Source of the DNA: Gavia stellata
Taxonomy: Eukaryota; Chordata; Aves; Gaviiformes; Gaviidae
Assembly: GCF_030936135.1 (NCBI RefSeq)
Contig: NC_082620.1
Location: forward strand, 4,774,001 to 4,838,000
DNA length: 64,000 nucleotides
Direction: 5' to 3'
In this document: positions 34,187 to 46,310 of the stretch, piece after piece
Layout: the number at the start of each line of letters is the position of its first letter
How positions within the stretch are numbered: position 1 is the stretch's first letter
Notes under the pieces: generated by a model
Databases searched by the model: none
Told to the model about the DNA's origin: nothing
What the model saw: the letters and a program-made list of their open reading frames with translations, nothing else
Translations under genes and position numbers: made by a program

Positions 34187-34194
34187 TGACGTCA
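34187..34194. promoter_or_regulatory. Perfect CRE TGACGTCA in SLC25A33 promoter
   Basis: The full palindromic CREB/ATF site lies 122-129 bp upstream of the ATG. A related tgatgcgtca lies 12 bp nearer the gene (34165-34174). Binding is inferred from the motif. Confidence 0.6.
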
Positions 34195-35269
34195 CCGCGG
34201 GCAGCACCGCCCCCGCCGCGGCCGGCTGGAAGGCCGCGGGGCGAGCGGCAGCGGGAGCGCGGCGGGGAAGGTCCCGCCGGAGCCGCCCGAGGCCGGGCGC
34301 AGGTGGCAGCAGCGGAACAGGCGGGAGCGCTGAGGGGGCCTTCGCTCCCGGGCCGGGGCCTCCGGCCTGCTGGAGAGCTGCCTGCTCGTCTGGCCGGGCC
34401 TTCCCGCCTGAGGCACGACGGCCTTGCGAGGCGCGGTGCTTTTAAAAATCCGTAGCGGATTGTGCATGTGCCTGGGCAGCGCTAGCGCAGACACCACGGA
34501 GAGGTGACAACCACCGTGCGCACGGACACGTAGTCCCGTGCTGTCACCTGGGTCTCCACCGAGCTCACAAAGCTGGCTCCTCAGCGTGTCTATACCAACG
34601 CTAAAGCCTAGATTTGCTTTGGGCCCACGTTTTTAGGTGCATACCTGCACTCGGGTACAGCTGTAAGGTAAACGGGCAGGTAGAGAAGAAAGCTCAGGCT
34701 GGGTCCTTTGTGGCGTGAGCCACAGGCACGCGCAGCTCCGTCGCTGTAAACATCTCATTGCAGATAAATTGGCCTTTCACGGTACGTTCTCGAGCGGCAC
34801 GCTGCAAGGGCGGCTGGGGTAGGCAGCTTATTTAAGCTGAGACCCCACAAAAAGAGCACGGATGTGCCAAAAGGGGCAGTGGCATGGACACACGGAAACG
34901 TATGAAAATCGTGCTGTGCTCGGGCGTGCCTGAATGGTGGCATCCAGTGAGCAGTATGGAAATAGTCCTTCCCCCTCCCTTGTTCCCAAGGATTCCAGAA
35001 ACGTCAAGCTCTTGTTTCTGCAAATGGCTCTTCTGTTTTTATGTTAAAAACAGAGGAAATATCTCAGTTATTTGACTCATCCAACAAAAAAATCAAAAGT
35101 GCTGTTTAGGTACTCAAAGCCTGCAGCTTTCCTCCAGCCCTTTGAATGCCCTGGGGGAAAGCTCAGACATCTGCACTGCCAGGTGAGGGATCTGCTCGGT
35201 ATTTCTGAGAGGTGGCTCAACAATGATCTTTAGAAGTATTCATATTTCAGGGACACATGACATGAAGCT

Positions 35270-35360
35270 TTTAAAATTTACACTCCCCTAAAGTCAGTGG
35301 AAGAACTTTGGCCCAGTGCAGCGATTTACACTCATCTGTAGGATATATGCCATCGATTTA
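35270..35360. repeat. Possible ancient repeat fragment
   Basis: The strings cccctaaagtcagtggaaga and ttggcccagtgcagcgattt followed by acac resemble old sauropsid repeat motifs (ctaaagtcaatggg; tttacac; tttggccc). Judged by eye. Confidence 0.3.
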
Positions 35361-38300
35361 TATGCTGTGGGTTAATTTCACAGCCAGGACATTTACAAAT
35401 GTCTGGCTTTTAACATTAAAGTTAAAATCCTGAGGAAAACATTAAAATCTACAAAAAGACCCTAGGTCTGCATATTTTCCATATACACGAGTTTTCTATT
35501 ATCCTTGACAACAGGCTTGAACAGCCTCCTAGCTTAAATTCAGATCCAGACATGAACTTCACTCCTGCCTTATGGCACAACCCAAACTTCCCAGTCCTAA
35601 TACTGCTAGGTGCCGGAGCTTGAAATTTGGGTGTGCACATTCCCAGCATTTAGACTTCAGCCTACTCAGAGGAAAAAAACAGCTTAAGGGTTAAAACCAA
35701 GAGATGAAGCAATACCTGGGTCCACCCTGGGGTCAGTGCTGTTTGGGTGGGCCTGTCCTGGATCCTCAGACTCCAAAGAACAGCCCTTCTAGACCTTTCT
35801 GTTTCTTTTTGAGGTGAAGACGATGAATCCTAAAGTGCTATAAAGAACGGTTGCCCCTAAGTGATCTTGTGTGGTGGCTGAAGAGTAATGATTTACTGAA
35901 GCATAATCAGTCTAGTGGACAAGCGTGATGGGATCCCTTGTCTATAGAGTTTGCTGAAACTAAGGAAGGAATACAGCATTAAGTGCAAATAGGATCTGAG
36001 GCAAAGTTACAGCTCTGACCACCTGGTCCCCATACATCCTGGGATCCTGAGGACCCCGAGTCATCATCAAGATTCTATAAAGTTACTCTTTGTAATGACC
36101 TAGAATAGATACTAGAGATCCAGGCAGCAACATGAATTTGCTAGCTGTAAATACATCAAAGATGCTGGGCCTGTCAAGCAGTGAGATAAATGAAGGGTCT
36201 TCTCTAAAGCGTAATCCCAATGGATCATGTAAATGACTCTAAAGATAAAAAAGTCTGGAGAGGAGATGACTTGGAAGAGAGCAGGTTTATCAGAATGCAG
36301 ATGACTGTTAACATATCTCTTCTGTTTGCTCGAGGTATTGATTCAGCCACCATGTGATCTTTGGAGCCTCACCTTGTTTATAGGGCCTCTCACCAGCCAA
36401 AAAACCCACTGACCTTATCACAATGACAAAAACTTCCAGGTAGTTGTTAGCATTGAGAAAACACATCTATGGCACCTGATAACATCAACATAACCAGAAC
36501 TGGCCGTAAGGACTGCTTTGCTAAGACTTCCAGCTCAACACAACAGTGGTACACATGCACACTGCAAATCGGTAAGGATTCACATAAGCACACGTATATA
36601 CACAGTGAAAGCTGGGCCAAACATTCTCATTTACATGCATACATAAACTACAGATGCACAAAGGCCGGACTACTAGCCTTTTGTGTTCACACACACAGGG
36701 CCCTATTACACATACACATAGTTTGACGGGGCTTGGCCAAGCGTTTTCCCACATGACCAAACAAAAAAGCTCCCCCCGCACATCAAAACCAGTTTTGAGC
36801 CCCAGTCTTAACACTCCCTGTTCCACAGAGGTGCAGCAGCCTTTCTCACAGTGCGCAAATGTGCACGAACACAACGGTTTGTGGAGAGGTATGCAGTGGC
36901 AGGAGGTTATTTCTAGCCCACCAGCAATCTTAGGAAAACACCTTCTAGATCAAATGGGTTTGTATAGCCCGGGGAGGTGCCAGGCAGTCCTTTACAGTGC
37001 GGAAACAAGAAGCTTGGCCTAAGTGACAAAAGAAAATCTGCTTCAAGCAGAAGGAGAAATTGGCCTTCCCGGACAGCAGTGGATGGGGTGATTGTGACAT
37101 GGGAGGGAGAGGAAGAAGGTGAGACGTTCCAGCAGGAAAGGTATTGGTCAGTTGTTTTAGGGGGACAAAGAGGTGGGGGAAGCTGATCCTGACAGGATCC
37201 AACAGGCCAGAGTTGTGCAAGCTGTACAGAAAAGGGTGGGAAGTTGCTATGGCAAGGGTGGTTGAGGAGCGAAGAAGCTGTGCCTTCTGGGCACAAGGAA
37301 GGAGGGAAAAATCAGTTTCAGTAACCGGAGCATATAGGGTCCTTCAGAACGTGCACGTGGGATGGGGGTCCTTTCCCTTGGTTTGTTTTATTCTGTTGCC
37401 GTTCCTTTGCTCTTTCCCTGCCCTTATGCTGTGCACATTGAAGAATGCCTTGCCGCTGTCAGTTGGTAACTGGGCAGTGGGCTTTTCCGTGAGGCAAAGG
37501 GCCAGGCAGGAGCAAGAGCAGCTGCCAGGCAGGAGGGAAGCACCAGGGCCCTTGTCTCGGGTGGCAGCCCGTGCGGGGGGGTGTGCGGGAGGCGTAGGCT
37601 CAAGACAGCCACTCATCAAACAGCTTCCCAGAAAATGCTCTGGACAAGGGTTTCTAGCAGGGCTGCCTGTGATCTGAGACCTGGGGAAGGACGTGTCCAG
37701 AGCTGTGTTGTTTTTAAACACAGCCATTTGGAGTCGGTTCACTGACTGGCATGGCATGTAGGAGGGAGGTCATGTTACAATTCTCAGCGTTAGAGCTGTA
37801 GGGCCTGATTTCCACTTTCTCTCTTTCCATGGGGGCTAGGCTGAGGTAGGACAGACGAAGGTCAGGAAACTTTACACTGTTTACAACTTTGGTCTAATGT
37901 ATGCTCTGCATCCTATGGCCCCATACAAAAGCAAAGACGGGCAGCAATAGAAAACAGCCGTAAGGGCAGACTGCAGCCCAGCGCCTCCCTGTCCGCCCCC
38001 TGTGTGAGATTTACCAGGCTGATGGCTGCTGCTTCTAATACTCAACCTGTACAGAAGCATCTACACTCACTTTATGCCCTGTGGTACTGCCAGGGAGACA
38101 TGCAGCAGCCGCTGAAGTTCGGTACTTGAGCTCTCGTAACTGATGTGGAAGCAATTTAGGGGATGTCTGACTGGGCAGCAGGACTGATGGAGTTGACTCC
38201 TTAGTCACCGCATCTACAGCCCAGCATAGCAATTTAAGTGTTCATAGATTTCAGTGAAATTTAATACATTGCAGCAGCTAATGTAGGTTTCTTAGGCAAG

Positions 38301-38622
38301 TACCAAGACTGTCTGCCTATGAACACTTTTCTGCTTAGTTCTCTATTTGGTGTAGGGCATGAGACCACATATCCCAGTTTATCCCCACTAAGAATAATTA
38401 GGAACAAGTTGCAAGCTATTGAGAGTTTATATAATGTCAGTAAAGTAGCTACAGGCTATTTACGGACAGCGCTGCCTCTAAAGGATACTAATTAAAGGGG
38501 AGGACTCTACCATAACCTAACACTGTACTGGTTGGAGTCAATATTTTGATTAAAACTGTACCTTTTCACCTGATTGCTCATCTACACTAAGGGGACTTCC
38601 GAACGTGAAGATAGGCCCGCAG

Positions 38623-38637
38623 AGCCCTCTGGTGGAA
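38623..38637 (-). promoter_or_regulatory. CTCF-like motif
   Basis: On the minus strand the sequence reads TTCCACCAGAGGGCT, close to the CTCF core CCACCAGRGGGCGC. A weaker ccatctaggag string follows a few bases to the right. Occupancy is inferred. Confidence 0.45.
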
Positions 38638-40394
38638 GTGCCATCTAGGAGCACAGAAAGGTGGGTTTTTCTACCAGGCCACCTTTATCAGCTTCTGAAA
38701 ATGACATACGTTAAGGTGACAACAGTGTTCTTCCATCACCAAATCCTGGGTTAGCAGGGCCTTTGCTAGCTAGCCTAGCTAGGTGATAAATAGCTTATGG
38801 TTTTCCATTTTACTAGGTGCTATCCTGGTGAAATTTACTGTTTACCCCATTTACCATGGCCAGCAGTAAAAGACACTAACCTACTTGTCTTGCCAAGCTC
38901 ATTAAGGAGTCTGTTACACCTGATTCCAGCTGGGTGTCTCGGCTGGGCAGCCTGAACGTGCTCCACGCTGCACGAGAAGCCTGTTTGCCTGGGGACCACT
39001 GTCAGGCCAACAGAACAGCAACAGGTTACTGGCTCCAGACATTTATGCCACCTGCTTCTGCGTTGGCTAGAAACTTATTCTTGGAGCACAGTTCAGCCTA
39101 GTTTGTACGGCTGGGCCGGAGGACATTGTATACATTCACTGGAGCAACGCGTAAACTAAATTTGTGTGTCGTTCCTTAGCCTGTGATGGTTGTCTACCTT
39201 CTAGGCTAAAGGATACTTGCAGCCATGCTTGCCTCTACCTCTCATTCCCCAGCAGAGAGCACTGTAAGAGCAATGTTAGAAGCACAGCCACCTTAGAGCA
39301 GAGAGGAGTCAGGCATATAAGGTTTGATCTTTAACAGATCCTGCGCATGTTCTCTGACTGCACCTCCAGTTTTGCCTAGATATGCCTATCATCCCCCCTG
39401 AACGCTTTGAAGATAGTCTGTCTTGTGGCCTCTGTTCCTCTACATGAAAAACATCTCAAAGGGGAGATCAGTTCTAAAAAGCTCAGGCATCGGTGACTTT
39501 TTCTGAAGGCCTGGAAAACAAAGCCATTGGCACTGTTTGAGCCAGACAGCAGAAGTATTACCTGCTTCCTGGCTGTCATCACCTTTACTTTCATTTTCTT
39601 CAGCGAGGTGGAACGAAGAGGTATGTTTGCTTGTATCTGCTTACCTCAACAGCTGTACAGATGGTCTGTGCAGTGGGCTGCTTCTCCTTCCCCATCATAA
39701 TTTTCCAGTATTGAGCTGAAATTGGGAAAACCATTGTCCAATCTCCCACACTGCTTCACAATGCCCAGTGGGTTATTGTTAGAAAGTGAATCACTTTCTT
39801 GCTTCAGCCATCCATTGAATTTGAGCTCTTAGGGTACTCCACGCTACAATGTGTCTGCTTTTCCATCACCCAGTGCACTTCACCTATAGGAACTAAAGGA
39901 AAGAGCACTGCAGAGTGTAGGTGTTCAGTCCAGGAGATGCAGCTACAGGCAGGGAAATCAAAGAGGAAGACAGGTTTTGTGGTTATGCTATGAGCATATC
40001 AAAGCACCAGGAGAGTGGGGCAGGTCTGGGAAAGCACTATGTTCCAGACACTGTTTTTATAGCATGTTGAGTATTTCTAGGGAATTTCATGAGGATAAAT
40101 GTGCACAGAAGCATTGTGGCCTCCACACATCAGACACCACAGGAGCCACATCAGGGGAAGTTCCTAAATTACTCCCTTGCCGGTACAGCATGAACCCAAC
40201 CAGGAAAGGGTTGAGCTGGCTATTCTTGGGACTTGTTTTGTCTGGTGGCTTCATACAAACTGGAGCAAGGACTCACCAACTTGTTCCACATCATTAGCAG
40301 CTGGCAGCTTCCCAACCATTACCAGCATAGTCTGGATTTCACCCAGCAACTTTGAGATGAAAGACATTGCAGCACCACTGCACTCACTGTTTTA

Positions 40395-40470
40395 GGTCCC
40401 AATCCAGCTCCCACTGAAGTCAGTTACTCTTTTTCCACTGAGTGCAGCTGGAGCTGGGTCTGACATATCT
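40395..40470. repeat. Possible ancient repeat fragment
   Basis: The string gtcccaatccagctcccact followed by gaagtcagttac, then tgcagctggagctggg in inverted form, resembles the frequent amniote repeat with gctcccattgaagtcaatgg. Class unsure. Confidence 0.4.
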
Positions 40471-41059
40471 GTAACAGTTCTGTCTCAAGACCTCAGCTAG
40501 CTGAAATATTGGTAAAATAGTCCAACACAACAGACAGATGCCTGCAACTCAGCTATTTTCTGGCATTCAAATTAAAACCAGCAAAACAGTCAAGCAAGAG
40601 CATGAAGAATTATGTTTCTTTCCTGAAAACACTGAATGTCTGAACTTAGAGCAGCCGAAGCACCTGGTGAAAGGAATCTGGAAGCCTGCATTAAGTGGGT
40701 GTCTGTCAGGAGGCTGATACGTACGTGAAGCTCTGTTCTCTTTTCCAAAGTGCATCCCTGCCAGGAGCACCATCAAAGAAATCGCTCTGGTGGTGATGAA
40801 GATACTGATAGCACTCAGCTGTCCTAAGAACGGCTGAGGTCATTGCTCATATTTTGGGGAGAGCCTTGGGAGAAGTGTATGTCTAAAAAGGATTTCAAAG
40901 TCCAGGGGTGTAGGAGCATGCAGGACATACATATATTTTTACAAACACAGTGAGGAGACACTTCACCTGGCTATTCTGTCAGCAAAATTTTGTTGGGAGT
41001 ACTTTGAGTGATTTAATGAACATCCTAAAGGCTGTAAAGTATACACACGTAATTTGAAT

Positions 41060-41200
41060 TCCTTCTAGCTGTCTCATTCTGCAGTGAGCAATTATTGACT
41101 CCTCCTGTTGTACATGTGGAAAGCTGAAGCACGAAGACAGCAGGCACAAAATGAGCAAGCAGAGATGAGGCCAGGGCAGAGACTGCCTTGCCCAAATGCC
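41060..41200 (-). repeat. Possible reversed MIR relic
   Basis: The string ttgtacatgtggaaagctga followed by agcacgaaga resembles the reversed MIR pattern (tttacagatggggaaactga, ggcacagaga), and ttgcccaaatg comes later. Decayed and uncertain. Confidence 0.35.
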
Positions 41201-42084
41201 AGCAGTTGTCTGTCATAACATGTACTGCCTCCCAGTCAGCTGTGCTCAGATCCTACAGATGGAGGGCCTGGTTTGTTACAAGGCTTGGCCACTGTTACTA
41301 AACACGTTGTCATTGCTAAAGTGGGCTTAATTCCACTGTCAGGGCCAAGACACCAAGAAGCAGCTACCATTTTAAATGCGGTGTCATGCAACCACTGCAG
41401 GGCTGACCCAACACCAGGAGCAGCAGGCTGTCAGCACAGGAACAAGAAGGGCATTCAAGGGAATGAGAAACTGGGTGAATTTAAAAATGGCGAAAGAAAA
41501 TTATTTTTTCCACACTAACATGGAACAGGATTCAGGAGCTTGTGGTAAGAGGATGCCACTGAGGCCAAGAATTTACAGTCTTGGTTTTTCTCTCTAGCGG
41601 AATAGGAGGTGCAATCAGTTGGAACAGGTGACTGAGAGCCCTGAGAGTCCTTGGTTATTGGGAGACTGTTAAAAGACTGCCTATGTACAGCCTGGCTCAG
41701 TGCTGGCCGAGAGAGATGCCAGCCATTGACTGTGGGAAGACCAACTCTGCGCCTGCTATGAACATAAGAAAACCCTGGTGACTTGTAGTTAATGTTTACT
41801 CTGTGGGCAAGGATGACCTGTAGCATAATGCTGAGGCACCTCAGTAGTTTTCCCTCTAAAGGATACATGAGACTCCTGGGGGGTTGTGAGGAATACCAGG
41901 AGCCCATGAGAGCCTTTTCCAGAGAGCCAGCATTACTGAAGTGCAAAGTGAGCAAAGTTCCTCCACCCTTGGCAGTTCAGTGCAAATATAGCCGGTATAG
42001 CCAAATATAGGCAGAAAGAATCCTGATTTCTGGAGAATGAAAAGGAGAGAAATGGAAAAGAGTAGCAGCATCCATCTCTGAGAA

Positions 42085-42114
42085 CCCATTTCCCTCTATC
42101 CCATTTCCCTCTAT
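42085..42114. repeat. 15-bp tandem duplication
   Basis: cccatttccctctat occurs twice in direct succession (42085-42099 and 42100-42114). Confidence 0.9.
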
Positions 42115-43324
42115 CCAAGCTTCTCTGCAGGCAAGACTAGGATTAAGAGGAAACATATGGGAGGAGAGTCTGTGATCCAGGTCTCCAGGACGAGCAGCTG
42201 AAGCACTAGGGAGCTACCTGGACCCCATTCAGGAGTGAGGATCCTGAGGATCAGGGATCAAACGTCTCATGAATGGGGAGTGGGCTGGGTGGGGATCTTA
42301 AAAGGTACAGGCTCCTGTTTGGTGCTTCCCACCCTCCCAGGGTAACATGCCAGTCTGAAAGGAACATTCCAGTTCCAGCACAACAAAGCGTGAGAGTCAC
42401 TAACCATACCCTGCATCTTCCACGCAACATCTCTTTCCCTCCCTACACAAATTAAATTGTTAGAACTGGACTCATAACAAGCCATCAGAGTTCCAGTCTG
42501 CTGGTCTGTTCTGTTCTTAAGCTCTGAAGCCTTAAGGTGCTTCCGTGAAGCTACATCTGCAAGCAATGGAATGATAGTAAAATCAAATGCCTTTCAACTT
42601 TGGTGGAGCTGAAGACTGAATTCAAATGCTGAGCCTCAACCCCTCTATGGAACTTGGTGGAGATAGATTTCCTCACCTCACTGAGGACACAGGGAGGGCT
42701 CTCCACTGTTTTACAGTGTGTTACACTGTGTACAAATAAACCCTTATCCTCCTTTCTGCTCCATCTTTCTTTCACCCTCTTGCCTTCTCTTTGGATTTTC
42801 TTCCTTTTGTCCATCCCAAGAACAAAGCAACCATTATCAAAGCCCATCACTCTACACTTAAATAAAATCCAGCTAAATATCTGACTTAACAGGCAAGGGA
42901 TAGCTGTAGAAGAACAACTGAATGGTATGAAGGGGTCTGTCCTGGATGCCAAGAACTGGTCTGAAATATCAAGGACAGACTCTTAGATGATGCAAACCAA
43001 CGGTGCAGTTACACTGTCTTATACACCAACTACGAATCTTGTCTTTGGGTGAAAGAGGGGGAAAATGGCCACAACCAGAATCACTGATTAGTAATAATAA
43101 TAATATCCCCAAAGCTGGAGAGTTTGTATCCACAGCCAACCTTCACACTTCATGCAGTTTCCCACAAGGAGTGCAAACACAAACTGTGGACTCAACCACC
43201 TTTGCACTGAAATTTCATAGGCTTGCTTCATGGAAATATGGCAGCTTGTGCCATTTGCAGCTATAAATTCACACGAATGCCTCAATTCACTGTCTTTTTG
43301 GTTAGAAAAGCACCGCCATTAGAC

Positions 43325-43440
43325 AGCGTGCTCTGGGCCTGTGTAATGACTTGGGGGCTCAGAAAACGTGTGCCATTCCTGATCTCCCACTGACTTTCTG
43401 GAAACCTGGAACAGTTCCCTGCCTGTTGCCTACTCAGGGT
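43325..43440 (+). repeat. Possible MIR relic
   Basis: Weak order-preserving similarity to MIR: gtgctctgggcctgtg, atctcccactgactttctgg, then acagttccctgcctgttgcc. Judged by eye. Confidence 0.3.
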
Positions 43441-44441
43441 GCGATCTGTTTGAAGCAGGTGCTGAATCTCTCCAGAGTTTAGCGAGAGGGAACACTGGTC
43501 CTTGCTGGGGTCTTAAGACAATGCTATAATGCAAGTGAACAGTATAATTGTTACACAGAAGAATTGGAGTTTCTTCCAATTTAAACCATAATATCATGGT
43601 GATGGACTGCATCGCCTACATGCTCTTGCATCCTCCAACTGGAATTACAGCAGAAACAAGGTAGGGGAAATTTTCAATGTGACGGTGATCTGAATATCTT
43701 TGTTTCCTGTGTTGGTGCTTCTCTGCAGTTTAACTAACAAAATACCTGCAAGAATGAAATGAAATATGCTGCATCTCAACAATACCTCTCACCACCCTGG
43801 ATTTACACATCATCACTGGATTCAATCTTGCCCTTAAAAATAAAGAGGGGTTTTTTTTAAAAAGAGGAAAAAAATTATTTAAGGGTGGAATGCACAGAGG
43901 ACATGAGCTCAGTTACCAAATGCTCTGCTGTTTTATTAGCTAACATCAGCGTAAAGTGCTTAGCAAAATGGCTGCCCATCCCATCAGATTTATTACCTTC
44001 CATGTGTGCTTTTTTATTATCATTAGCTTAGCTTTAAACAATCCTTTCCAACCTTTCCTGTCTCTTGATTTTTGCTGTCCTCACTCCAGAATTAAGTTAC
44101 AAGGTTGTAACCAAGCATTTTCCGTGCCTTACCATACAAGGTTCATTGGGTTATTCCAGGACTACTTCCTTTACCTCATCCCTGTCATCCTGGTTCTGCC
44201 ATGAAGTCCGTGCACAGACCCCCTGAAATTAATGAGGCTCTAGCTACGACATTAAAGCTCTGTGTGACCTCCAGATTTATCTCAGTAAACCCTTCTGTCC
44301 AACATGGCTTTAAAAGACTTGGTCTAATAGCCCAAGATGAGGATTAAGTTTTATAGAAACAAGAGCAATAATTGCTACAATTGGAACATATTTTTTCCTG
44401 GGTTTGTTTTTTATTCAGTGGATGAGGATTTTCATTAAAAT

Positions 44442-45113
44442 ATGCTCTGTAATGTTACAATCTGGATGCAAGAGCAGCGAGCCAACATGGATCTTGCGAT
44501 ACAGCAGCACACCCCAGAAGGACTGAGCGTCCTATTGTTACAGCTTTATCAGCCCTGCCTCTTTTTCTATAAATTTGACACTGTTGATCACCAGATCCTT
44601 CCAGAAAGCTCTTGCCCCCACCCCCAAGAACTCCAGAATAAGCTGCAATGCCCTGAAATAACTCAGGATTTCTTTGGGGACCAAATCTGGACCCAAGGAT
44701 CTTTCAAAGCTCAGCCCTTTCCCCTTTTCCTGATGCTGAGGAGCTGCCTCAGTGTCACTGCTGCAATGAGCTTCCTCAGTCACATCAAGTCCACTTAGCG
44801 GTATTTACACAGGCAGCCTTTTCAGCTGTGGATCCCGTATGAGCTGTGTTCATGTCACCGACAACCAGGACTCTCGGTGAGCTGGGACTCTACACTCACC
44901 GTCTGTCAGAGGTTGCACTGTTGTGTGCGGTGCGTGCAGGACTTGGGGGCTTTTGCTCTGCCGGGGCCACCTGCCTGGAATGTGCTTCCTCCTGAAATGT
45001 GCCCCACTGGCACTCTTTCTACTTTAAAGGAGCATTTTTACTTTTGCTTGATTATGTGTATGTGTGTGTTGTGTGTTTTAATCACAACCATGGCTATTTT
45101 ATTGCTCTTTTAG
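44442..45113 (+). mobile_element. Decayed L2/CR1-type LINE (non-LTR retrotransposon) relic
   Basis: Two separated fragments of a non-LTR retrotransposon ORF2 lie in the same direction. The first (44574-44600) reads FDTVDHQIL, the conserved reverse-transcriptase motif usually in the form DLSAAFDTVDHxIL. The second (44964-44999) reads GPPAWNVLPPEM, followed by TLSTLKEHFYF, the characteristic ORF2 C-terminus (GPxLWNSLPxxI, TLxxFKxxLKxxLF). The catalytic part between them is missing or scrambled, so the copy is dead. The pattern fits the L2 group best. Fragment boundaries are approximate. Confidence 0.75.
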
Positions 45114-46260
45114 TGTGTCTTTGTCTTTTTGTATTTTTATTGTGGGACTAGGCTGGTTTTACTTAATGAGAAATGGTTTCACGAATGCTCTGCAGCTTCC
45201 CGCTCTCTTCCCAACCAACGTGCTTTTGCATAAAAAGGATGGTTATTTATAAAGAAAATGGTGTGCACTGTTACCGTAACTCCACATTTCAGCACAGCTG
45301 CTGGAAGAGGTGGTGAACCAGCACCAACTGAAGTGCCCACAGCACAGAGACATCACCTGGCCCCATGTTTCATTTCCCGTAAGCCAGAATAAACGGCATG
45401 GTAATAGAAGGGGTGGGCCAGCCATTGACCACAGGCATTCTGTAGGTCGATTTATGCTGCGACTGCAGAAGGCCTGGATCTAGCCTGCTCTGCCTCCCTC
45501 CTGCATGTGGTTAAGAAAAGAGCAAGAGAAGGAGAGGGGAAATAAACAAAACAGAGAACTTGAAATAAAAGTGTTTTATATCATCTCCTATAAAACAACC
45601 CATAAATCCCTGCCCTCCTGCTCCACCCCTCACATGTTTTTCATTTTGCTGGCTAGCTGAAAAACAGAGAAGTGTAGGGTACAAAGCACATATTCTTGGT
45701 GGGAGAGGCTCCCCCCTTCCCTACACACTTCCTACTCACACCTTGTCCCTATGCCTACAGCACGGCATTCTCTTCTGGTGAGTAATCAAAACATGGAGGA
45801 ATTCAGCATCTGTCTACCATTTGTATAGCTCTAATTCCTCCCCCTCAGGGACCTCTGCCCCTCTACCAGCATCCTCAGCTGCCTTTGCCCAGGGCAGGGG
45901 AAAGGCACTCACTTGGGCAGAACTGCTGGGACTTCTCAGCCACCAACCAGCGTAAACCCAGAGGTAACTGGAGCGCTAGACCACCAGCAAGGCCCCCGGG
46001 CGAACAGACCTGTCACTCCAGCGATGGCACAGAAGGTCACTACAGACAGCTGCTACAGGCACCCAGTTTAGGCAGTGCCTGCCACATAGCACCCCTACGC
46101 TCAGAGAACTCTCAGCTCTTCTGAGACCTTCATCCCTCTGGGTGGTGCAGCAGCCACTAAGGTTTTCTGAAGACAGCAACAGAGAATTTATTTCTGTCCT
46201 GGAATTCACCGACTCATTTAAGTAGCTTTTCTGACTAGTAAGTCTCTAATGCCTGAACAT

Positions 46261-46310
46261 AACCTAAACATCCAAAGTGCTGTATAAATGCTATTAATTA
46301 CTTTCAATAG
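46261..46310 (+). repeat. Possible MIR/L2-type 3' tail
   Basis: The string ccaaagtgctgtataaatgc followed by tattaatta resembles the common 3' tail (aaagcgctatataaatgcta). Short and uncertain. Confidence 0.35.

Larger units (their letters stand above)
33600..34480. promoter_or_regulatory. SLC25A33: SLC25A33 CpG island promoter
   Basis: The sequence is very GC- and CpG-dense across exon 1 and about 400 bp upstream, with no TATA box close to the ATG. It contains an E-box and a perfect CRE (listed separately). Long open frames on both strands here are side effects of the base composition. Confidence 0.85.
34481..44420. other. Noncoding region right of SLC25A33, first part
   Basis: No coding exon is supported. 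There are possible old repeat fragments (35270-35360, 40395-40470, 41060-41200, 43325-43440), a CTCF-like site (38623-38637) and a 15-bp duplicated unit (42085-42114). Open frames up to 177 codons (37144-37677) have no recognisable domain. By human synteny this should be the SLC25A33-SPSB1 interval. Confidence 0.7.

Noticed and set aside
33593..34497. Long open frames on both strands in the SLC25A33 CpG island (up to 263 codons)
   Set aside because: Same compositional effect. The only supported coding sequence is the 50-nt exon 1.
37144..37677. 177-codon plus-strand open frame
   Set aside because: No domain, no gene context and a competing frame on the minus strand. It probably arose by chance.
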